A stretch of 5,045 nucleotides of DNA, taken from assembly GCA_028691595.1 (NCBI GenBank), contig JAQUZA010000276.1, positions 1 through 5,045 on the forward strand, in the 5' to 3' direction. Both the position numbers and the translations under genes were made by a program. Source of the stretch: Candidatus Rifleibacteriota bacterium. Lineage in GTDB: Bacteria > Muiribacteriota > Ozemobacteria > Ozemobacterales > Ozemobacteraceae. The notes under the pieces are model-generated. The model had not been told where the DNA came from, searched no databases, and was given only the letters and a program-made list of their open reading frames with translations. Shown here piece by piece: positions 1 to 5,045 of this stretch (its first letter is position 1; the number at the start of each line of letters is the position of its first letter).

Positions 1-2
1 AA

Positions 3-1820
3 CCGGTTCTGTCATCAGACGGTAGCCGGGGCAGTTCTGACGCAGTTCCTGAATCAGGCGTTTCACGCATTCGTCCCGCCAAAAGCGCACTGCAGAAACA
101 GTATGACAGCATTGTTCTGGCTCTGAGCTCAGCTGATCGGGGCACAAAACTTGCCGGTATTCAGAAGCAACTCGAAGATTTTATTGCCGGCTGCACCGAG
201 CAAAATCTGCTTAAAGAAGCAACCTTTCAGCTTGCCGATCTCGTTCTTGAGCAGACTGGCAGCCTATCTAAGGCACAAACTATTCTTCTTGACTACGCCA
301 GGGCCACCGCTAATGCCGAAAACCGTCGGCAGGCCATGGCCCGTATCAAGATGTTGCGCCAGAAATCGATCGTGTCACAGAAACGTGAAGCATACAGGCA
401 GATTCAGCAGACCACCGTTGCCAGATGGGGCAAATATTCGGCAACTTCGTGGCTGGCATTGCCGGTGAAGCTTGTCAGCCTGAGTTCATATACCGTAAAA
501 AACCTTCAGCGCCGTGCCAGTGCCCGTGAACTTGATAAGGCTCTTGAAGCTTTTGATAAAGCTGTTCTTGATACTTATCCAGCAGGCTCGGCAGACGAGC
601 TTACCCGCTCGCGCCTGATTCCTCTCAATCGAATGCGACTGCTTGCCAACGGCCGAACCAGTTTTCATTATCGTTTTGAATATGCCAGACGTGCCCAGTC
701 CAGCCTCTACGTTCAGACTTTGCTGTTTCAAGATGACGAAACCGGCAACGAGCTCACCGATATCATGTGTGAGCGTGCTCAAAGCGGGGTTGATGTTAAA
801 CTGATTCTTGATGACTTCTTCTCATTCGGCAAAAAAGACGGTGTTATTCAGCGTTTGCGCAATTCAGGGGTAAAAGTTCTGATCAATAACCCGATTCTTA
901 AAAATCTGCTCAAGGCCAATTTCAGATCGCATCAGAAGCTTTTTGTTATTGATGAAACCATCGCCATTGTCGGCGGCATGAACATCGGTGACGAATACGC
1001 CAGGGGCGAAGTCGCTGAATATGGCTGGCGTGATACTGATGTTGAGCTGCAGGGGCCGGTGGTCAGAAACATTATCGAATTGTTCGAACGCAACTGGGAA
1101 GACCTGACCCTGAGCAAATGGAACGAAACCGGTGAATACAGCAAATACAAGAAAGCTAAAGAAGAAATCAATACTTTTAAAGGCCTGAAGAATGTTGATA
1201 AGCTGATTCGTGGGCCTATTCCCGTTTACTTTGCCGTTCCACCAGTAGTTGAAGATGTTAACGCCAGATTTGTTACCACCGCCCCCATCAGTGACAAAGA
1301 TGACAATATTCTCGATCTGTTCGAGGTATACCTGAATCGTGCCCGCAGCAGCGTGGTGTTCCAGTCGGCTTATTTTATTCCGACCGACCGGCTGGTAACC
1401 GCCATTGAAGATGCTGTGACCCGTGGTGTTGAAGTCAGAGTGATAACCAACTCTATTGAGTCCAACAACCACCCGAGCGGCGGCTGGGCTGGCCGTGAAT
1501 CATACGAAAAGGTTCTGCGTGCCGGGGCGCGGATTTTCGAATGGCAGGGCGCTCAAACATTGCATTCAAAGGTCAGTCTTTTCGATAATTTTGCCGTTAC
1601 TCTAGGTGCTTACAATGTTAATTCGCGTAGCCACAGCAGTGATTCAGAAGATGTAATTGCTTTCGAAGATCACAGGGCGGCAAGAGTGTTCAAGCAGATG
1701 CTCGATAAAGACTTTACTCGCTGCCGCGAGATTACTCTCGATGAAGTAACCGGCTGGAACAAAGATTTCATGAAAAAGATGCGCATGGAATTTTTCAATC
1801 TGTTTAAATTCATGTTTTAA
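3..1820 (+). CDS. Phospholipase D-superfamily protein, cardiolipin synthase/YmdC (ClsC)-like, with TPR-like N-terminal region; 5' end outside window
   Basis: The frame is open from the left edge to TAA at 1818-1820 (605 visible codons). I found no in-frame ATG before 336, and no GTG or TTG either, so the start lies upstream. ATG 336 has no good ribosome site, and the codons before it read as ordinary protein. Visible residues 1-30 are Ser/Gly/Pro-rich and linker-like. Residues about 35-125 are Ala/Leu/Gln-rich helices resembling TPR units (for example FQLADLVLEQ and AQTILLDYARA). Residues about 150-165 are mildly hydrophobic. Two PLD domains follow. HKD1 is HQKLFVIDETIAIVGGMN (His310, nt 930-983) and HKD2 is HSKVSLFDNFAVTLGAYN (His521, nt 1563-1616). 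The family uses a phospho-histidine intermediate for phosphatidyl transfer or phosphodiester hydrolysis at membranes. The motifs WRDTDVELQGP, YFIPTDRLV and the NS-x-x-SN segment resemble cardiolipin synthases of the YmdC/ClsC branch. Cardiolipin synthesis is the likeliest role, but another phospholipase or transferase activity is possible. A terminator lies at 1875-1916. Confidence 0.93.
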   Translation, partial: PVLSSDGSRGSSDAVPESGVSRIRPAKSALQKQYDSIVLALSSADRGTKLAGIQKQLEDFIAGCTEQNLLKEATFQLADLVLEQTGSLSKAQTILLDYARATANAENRRQAMARIKMLRQKSIVSQKREAYRQIQQTTVARWGKYSATSWLALPVKLVSLSSYTVKNLQRRASARELDKALEAFDKAVLDTYPAGSADELTRSRLIPLNRMRLLANGRTSFHYRFEYARRAQSSLYVQTLLFQDDETGNELTDIMCERAQSGVDVKLILDDFFSFGKKDGVIQRLRNSGVKVLINNPILKNLLKANFRSHQKLFVIDETIAIVGGMNIGDEYARGEVAEYGWRDTDVELQGPVVRNIIELFERNWEDLTLSKWNETGEYSKYKKAKEEINTFKGLKNVDKLIRGPIPVYFAVPPVVEDVNARFVTTAPISDKDDNILDLFEVYLNRARSSVVFQSAYFIPTDRLVTAIEDAVTRGVEVRVITNSIESNNHPSGGWAGRESYEKVLRAGARIFEWQGAQTLHSKVSLFDNFAVTLGAYNVNSRSHSSDSEDVIAFEDHRAARVFKQMLDKDFTRCREITLDEVTGWNKDFMKKMRMEFFNLFKFMF

Positions 1821-1824
1821 AGCA

Positions 1825-3099
1825 TCAGTTATTGAAGTAGACCCGGTATATCAGACCGAGGCCATTACTGAAACCACCAAATTCGCTGTGTATCTGCAGC
1901 GAATTTGGTGTTTTTTCAGGCTTTTTCCCGGTGTTGAACCAGGCAAAAATTGCAAGATCTGATTCATTGCCGGTGCTGATGTTCAACTGTGGCTGAATTA
2001 GACTTGACCGGTCAACCAGGCTGTGAATGATGTTCACATTCAAAGTTGTCAACGGGTTCATTTTGCGTTCAGTATTGATAAGAAGATAATCTGAGCCGGC
2101 AGTATGAACCCAGCCCTGTTTAAGGGGCAGGGTGTTGGCGACTTCAGCAAGATTGCCGGCGCTGCGAGCTCCAAAGTCCTGATGCATCAATGCCAGACCG
2201 TGTCGCCAGTCGTGACCGGTGCTGCGTTCCGCTCCCGCGATCCATGAAAACGCCATCTGGTTTGAAAAACCACCGAATACTGCCTCTTCATTTCTGCGTT
2301 GAAACAGGGCTAATTCGCCCCAGATGGTTACGCGTCTTCTTTCGCCTTCAAAACCGGTGGCAAAAAAATTTCTCTGCCGGAATCTTCCGGCGGTAAGCTC
2401 CAGGTCGAAGCCATTACAGGTATTGCGAACCCGCCCGATAAAGGCATTGTCGTTGTTGTCTGGAGCAGCGGCAAAAATCAGCTCAGCCTCGCCGGTGATT
2501 CCGGCAAGTGTTCTGACGCGCAGGGCATCGATACCGGGTTTGAACGATCTGTCAAGATAGCCCGGCTGTGAAGGGGTTAAAACATCGATTACGGAAATAA
2601 AGTGACTGGTGCCAAAACTTACTGGCTGGCGACCAATCTGAATATCGAAACCGGCCATGCTGAAAGAGAAGTCGAAGCGTTCAAGCTGGCCTTTGATATT
2701 GGTACGCCCGGCATTGAGAAAATCTGCAGCTGAGGCAAACTTTTTGTAACCCGGGGCAAAGCCGCTGGCAGACCAGTTTTTGTTTGCTGTGAGCTGGTTG
2801 CCATCGCAATATAGAGAACTAAGTTCGTATTCGGTGCGCAAGACAAACCAGGGGTGCTGTTCTTTCAGACACAGGCGATTCATTGACTGCAGCAGAGCTG
2901 TATGAGCGGGTTCAGTCAGGTGGTTATACAGTGCTTCCGGTAGCCTGCTGTAATGAAAAATCTGCCTCGAGGCGACAGTAAGGTCGAGCCCTTCAGCCGG
3001 GCAGGCCATAAAGACTAACATGACTGTACAGATGATAAATTGACAGTATCTGTGGCTGATTATTCTGGCCTGGTCAGCAGCTTTTGCCGGTATCTTCAT
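1825..3099 (-). CDS. Predicted outer-membrane beta-barrel (porin-like) protein, last gene of the ABC transporter operon
   Basis: This is a 424-residue protein. Residues 1-37 look like a signal peptide: a basic N-region with Lys2, Lys6, Arg12 and Arg17, a hydrophobic core at about 21-32, and a plausible signal peptidase I site after AEG (residue 37). Cys33 in VFMAC is a poor lipobox match. The mature part has alternating polar/hydrophobic strands with many Gly and aromatic residues, such as FDIQIGRQPVSFG, FDLELTAGRF, RRVTIWGELALF and the C-terminal GLGLIYRVYFNN. The stretch IGRQPVSFG, then D-x-L-x-P and KPGIDALRVR (residues 155-196), resembles outer-membrane porin-like families in which GRQ-G-D-P-GVDALR elements recur. 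I cannot name the family. Residues about 38-135 may be a separate periplasmic segment or plug, with Cys77 and Cys98. The ATG lies inside the end of the ATPase gene (26-bp overlap) behind only a weak GAGACGG, so translational coupling is likely. A role as outer-membrane partner of the transporter is inferred from position only. Confidence 0.8.
   Translation of the reverse strand: MKIPAKAADQARIISHRYCQFIICTVMLVFMACPAEGLDLTVASRQIFHYSRLPEALYNHLTEPAHTALLQSMNRLCLKEQHPWFVLRTEYELSSLYCDGNQLTANKNWSASGFAPGYKKFASAADFLNAGRTNIKGQLERFDFSFSMAGFDIQIGRQPVSFGTSHFISVIDVLTPSQPGYLDRSFKPGIDALRVRTLAGITGEAELIFAAAPDNNDNAFIGRVRNTCNGFDLELTAGRFRQRNFFATGFEGERRRVTIWGELALFQRRNEEAVFGGFSNQMAFSWIAGAERSTGHDWRHGLALMHQDFGARSAGNLAEVANTLPLKQGWVHTAGSDYLLINTERKMNPLTTLNVNIIHSLVDRSSLIQPQLNISTGNESDLAIFAWFNTGKKPEKTPNSLQIHSEFGGFSNGLGLIYRVYFNN
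1875..1916 (+). terminator. Rho-independent terminator of the PLD gene
   Basis: A perfect 14-bp inverted repeat has arms CACCAAATTCGCTG (1875-1888) and CAGCGAATTTGGTG (1897-1910) around an 8-base loop. It is followed directly by six T (1911-1916) on the + strand. It starts 54 bases after the PLD stop codon. The minus-strand copy of the hairpin is followed by GGTTTCAG and has no T-run, so it should terminate only + strand transcription. The whole element lies inside the barrel gene on the opposite strand, covering its codons 395-409. Confidence 0.9.
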
Positions 3100-3763
3100 T
3101 TATTTTGCCGTCTCTAAGTCTGATAACTCTGCGGGCAATGTCGATAACCCGCTGGTCATGAGAACTGAACAAAAAGGTTACACCCTTTTCATCGTTGAGC
3201 TGTTTCATCAATTGCAGCAGACTGATTGCCGACTCTGAATCAAGGTTGGCGGTTGGTTCGTCGGCAAGAATTATCGCTGGTTGCCCGATCATGGCTCTGG
3301 CAACCGCAACGCGCTGCTGCTGACCCCCACTTAATTCTGCCGGTCGCCGGTATTCAAGACCTTCAAGCCCCAGCTCGGCCAGAAGGGGTCTGATTCGTCC
3401 GGCATGCTCGCTTTCGGGTATGCCCTGAAGTTGTAGAGTGAACTGAATGTTCTCGTAGGCACTGAGAACAGGAATGAGATTATATGCCTGAAAAATGAAG
3501 CCAATTTTAAAAAGTCGCTGTCTGGTAAGCTGGTCGTCACTCTGATTGTTGAGCGATTCACCATTGAGAAAAACTTCTCCGGATGTTGGTCTGTCAAGGC
3601 CTCCGGCCAGGTTCAGCAGGGTTGACTTGCCGCTTCCTGAGGGCCCGGCAAGCACCGTGAATTCGCCAGATTCAACAAGTAGATCGAGTGCTGCGACCGC
3701 TTTGATTTCGCAGGCACCAGACTGATATACCCTTGAGACATTCCGCATTTCAACACTGCTCAT
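3074..3763 (-). CDS. ABC transporter ATP-binding protein, LolD/MacB-type
   Basis: This is a complete 229-residue nucleotide-binding subunit, the usual length for the LolD/FtsE/MacB-NBD group. Every ATPase motif is present and intact: Walker A GPSGSGKST (40-48), Q-loop Gln92 in FIFQAYNLIPVL, signature LSGGQQQR (144-151), Walker B IILADEPT with Asp168 and Glu169, D-loop NLD (173-175) and switch His202. The Q-loop region F-Q-x-x-N-L-I-P and the LDRPTSGEV segment are typical of ATPases that pair with FtsX-like permeases. It should sit on the cytoplasmic face and power the permease(s) encoded just upstream. The start ATG is 11 bases after the permease stop, behind AAGGGA. Its last 26 bases overlap the start of the barrel gene. 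The sequence alone cannot tell lipoprotein release (LolD) from MacB-like export, so I give no symbol. Confidence 0.96.
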   Translation of the reverse strand: MSSVEMRNVSRVYQSGACEIKAVAALDLLVESGEFTVLAGPSGSGKSTLLNLAGGLDRPTSGEVFLNGESLNNQSDDQLTRQRLFKIGFIFQAYNLIPVLSAYENIQFTLQLQGIPESEHAGRIRPLLAELGLEGLEYRRPAELSGGQQQRVAVARAMIGQPAIILADEPTANLDSESAISLLQLMKQLNDEKGVTFLFSSHDQRVIDIARRVIRLRDGKINEDTGKSC

Positions 3764-3770
3764 TTGTTAT

Positions 3771-3776
3771 TCCCTT
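3771..3776 (-). promoter_or_regulatory. Ribosome binding site of the ATPase gene
   Basis: Read on the minus strand, AAGGGA ends 7 bases before the ATG at 3761-3763 and overlaps the TAA stop of the permease gene. Stop codon and ribosome site share bases, which fits coupled translation of permease and ATPase and supports the chosen start (MSSVEM). Confidence 0.7.
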
Positions 3777-5010
3777 AAAAGGCCCGCATTGCATCGGCAG
3801 GATTGACCCGCAATGCCTTTGCTGCCGGATAAATTGAGGCGGCAAGCACGAGGATGACCATGATGGCACTCAGTCCAAACATCCAGCCCCAGCACCAGGT
3901 GCTGGTGATTATCGGCTCAAAGAGTTGCCCGGCAACCTCCTGGCTGTCGAACATTGCTGACATGTCAATGCCGTAATACCAGGTGTAGAAACTCGCCGCT
4001 GAGCCCGCTGCAAACCCGCCTGCGCTGCCAATCAGGCTCAATACAAAGGCTTCGGCTAAAATCAGTCGCCTGATACGGCCTTTTTCCATGCCCAGGGCTT
4101 GAAGAAGCCCAAATTCACGGGTTCTTTCGAGAATGCTCATCAGCAGAAGATTGACAGTGCCGGTGGCGACAAGAACAAAGAGAAGGAAAGCCATGAATTT
4201 TAACTGGGCATGATCTATTTTGATTGTGTCTGCCAGTTGTTTTGAGGTTTGCTGCCAGCTGAATACTTTAAACCTGGCGTTTGTCGGGCAGGCAGTCTGA
4301 AGTTCGGCGCGCAGTGCCTCAATTTTGTCGGTGTTTTTGATGATGAGAGCCAGTTCGTGGGCTGCATCAGGGTTGCCAAGGCCGGTTGCAAGGGATTTGC
4401 GGTCGACAAATATCATGGTATTGTCTATCTGATGTATGCCGCTCTTAAAAATGCCGCCAATTCTGTAGAGTTTCGAACTGATCTCGCCAGAAAAATCCTG
4501 AAACATTACGACAAATTTTTTGCCTGCTTTTATCTGCAGACGTTCAGCCAGTTTCTGGCCAATATATGCCCGTTCATGGTCGTTATCAGCGGGTAATGTT
4601 CCGGTAACCAGATGTTTGGCTCTGAGCAGCGGGTTGATCCCTGCCTCGACAGAAAAGTCGATTCCCATAATCATGGCCGCGGCATTTTCATGACTGCTGC
4701 GTGCCAGACCGGGTATGTGCAGGCGAGGTAGGGCGTGGACAATGGCACTATTTCCTTCGATTACTTTGAGGGCCGGCTCAAAAGAAAAATACATTTCGGT
4801 CAGGCGCTCCTCGACATACTCCGGGTGATGAATGCTGAGGTGCCCGCTGCCGCTGCGCACTGCTTCCGAAATCATTTTTTCGTAGGTGCCGGCGGCGATA
4901 TTCTGCATCCAGATCACAAATGCGAGGCTGCCTGATATTACCAGCAGCTGAATGATGCTGCGGGCAGGGTTTCGCCAGAGATTACGCCAGCCAAGTTTCA
5001 GCCATAGCAT
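3775..5010 (-). CDS. ABC transporter permease, FtsX/MacB (LolC/LolE-like) family
   Basis: This is a complete 411-residue inner-membrane permease with the classic FtsX/MacB layout. A short cytoplasmic N-terminus (KLGWRNLWRNPARS) leads into TM1 at about 18-38. A large periplasmic MacB-type core domain follows at about 40-268. TM2 (about 271-293), TM3 (about 318-343) and TM4 (about 372-394) form the C-terminal bundle. The cytoplasmic loop ERTREFGLLQALGMEKGRI (295-313) is the family's ATPase-coupling signature, and the tail YPAAKALRVNPADAMRAF is the usual family ending (P-A-x-A-x-R-x-x-P-x-x-A-M-R). Such proteins act in pairs with a LolD-like ATPase and move force across the membrane to the periplasm, for example in lipoprotein release or efflux. 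ATG 5008-5010 is supported by GGGAGAG six bases upstream and lies 2 bases after the preceding permease stop. The substrate is unknown. It has four TM segments and no fused ATPase domain, unlike full-length MacB. Confidence 0.94.
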   Translation of the reverse strand: MLWLKLGWRNLWRNPARSIIQLLVISGSLAFVIWMQNIAAGTYEKMISEAVRSGSGHLSIHHPEYVEERLTEMYFSFEPALKVIEGNSAIVHALPRLHIPGLARSSHENAAAMIMGIDFSVEAGINPLLRAKHLVTGTLPADNDHERAYIGQKLAERLQIKAGKKFVVMFQDFSGEISSKLYRIGGIFKSGIHQIDNTMIFVDRKSLATGLGNPDAAHELALIIKNTDKIEALRAELQTACPTNARFKVFSWQQTSKQLADTIKIDHAQLKFMAFLLFVLVATGTVNLLLMSILERTREFGLLQALGMEKGRIRRLILAEAFVLSLIGSAGGFAAGSAASFYTWYYGIDMSAMFDSQEVAGQLFEPIITSTWCWGWMFGLSAIMVILVLAASIYPAAKALRVNPADAMRAF

Positions 5011-5012
5011 GG

Positions 5013-5045
5013 TCAGCTCTCCCGTAGTGCTTCAACAGGTTTAAG
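5013..5045 (-). CDS. C-terminal end of a second FtsX/MacB-type ABC permease (partial, continues past right edge)
   Basis: On the minus strand, bases 5045 to 5013 read LKPVEALRES and then TGA. The pattern (x-x-P-x-E-A-L-R-x-x-stop) is the characteristic tail of FtsX/MacB/LolC-E permeases, equivalent to the NPADAMRAF tail of the next gene. Its stop is 2 bases before the next gene's ATG, with that gene's ribosome site inside its last codons. Ten residues are little evidence, but the motif, frame, strand and tight coupling agree. If right, the operon encodes two different permeases, as in LolC/LolE, rather than a homodimer. Confidence 0.68.
   Translation of the reverse strand, partial: LKPVEALRES
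5017..5023 (-). promoter_or_regulatory. Ribosome binding site of the complete permease gene
   Basis: Read on the minus strand, GGGAGAG ends 6 bases before ATG 5008-5010, with the GGAG core 8 bases away. It is a strong, well-placed site that fixes the permease start. It lies within the last codons of the upstream partial permease, so the two genes are probably translationally coupled. Confidence 0.8.

Noticed and set aside
151..468. A 105-codon + strand frame starting at ATG 151.
   Set aside because: It overlaps the PLD reading frame, which is open throughout this region and gives sensible helical protein. The alternative is Pro/Arg/Cys-rich with no domain.
864..1472. A 202-codon open frame on the minus strand opposite the PLD gene.
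   Set aside because: It lies fully antisense to the conserved PLD core, including HKD1. It has no recognisable domain and is best explained as a codon-bias shadow.
1775..1824. A possible terminator for the minus-strand operon within the 3' end of the PLD gene (ATGCGCAT palindrome near a minus-strand CTTTTT).
   Set aside because: The palindrome leaves no loop, the stem is too short and no convincing hairpin with a U-tract forms, so the operon's terminator is not identified.
3001..3004. Cys33 of the barrel protein as a lipoprotein lipobox.
   Set aside because: The residues before it (V-F-M-A) do not match the usual L-[AS]-[GA]-C pattern, and a good signal peptidase I site follows at AEG. The C-terminal strands also suggest an integral barrel.
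4249..4596. A 115-codon + strand frame inside the permease gene.
   Set aside because: It is antisense to the conserved periplasmic domain of a well-supported permease and has no family signature.
1825..5045. Assigning the operon as lolCDE or macAB by name.
   Set aside because: The ATPase and permease families are clear, but the substrate-specific features that separate Lol, MacB and related groups cannot be judged by eye. The barrel partner fits neither standard operon.

Overview
The window looks like a stretch of chromosome from a diderm (Gram-negative-type) bacterium. The evidence is a predicted outer-membrane beta-barrel protein with a signal peptide, encoded beside a LolCDE/MacB-type ABC transporter. 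Base composition is moderate by eye, and the codon use looks alike in all genes. I see no RNA genes, insertion sequences, CRISPR arrays or phage genes. I cannot name the taxon from this sequence.

Layout: the left third (3-1820, + strand) is one long reading frame, open from the window edge, for a two-HKD phospholipase D-superfamily protein of the cardiolipin synthase/YmdC (ClsC)-like type. Its true start lies outside the window. About 110 residues before the first in-frame ATG (336) are also coding and look like a helical, TPR-like N-terminal region. The rest of the window (1825-5045) is a tight minus-strand operon, read right to left. It holds the last ten codons of an FtsX/MacB-type permease (5013-5045), a complete FtsX/MacB-type permease (3775-5010), a LolD/MacB-type ATPase (3074-3763) and an outer-membrane barrel protein (1825-3099). 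Gaps are 2 bp, 11 bp and a 26 bp overlap. No promoter is visible in the window; the operon promoter must lie to the right.

The PLD gene and the operon converge with only 4 bp between their stop codons. A strong rho-independent terminator for the PLD transcript (14-bp perfect stem plus six T) lies inside the antisense 3' coding sequence of the barrel gene.

Working model (inference): two permeases and an ATPase form an inner-membrane, mechanotransmission-type ABC machine, and the co-transcribed barrel is its outer-membrane partner or client. The substrate (lipoprotein, lipid or small molecule) cannot be told from the sequence. The convergent PLD enzyme probably acts on membrane phospholipids, and nothing in the sequence ties it functionally to the operon.
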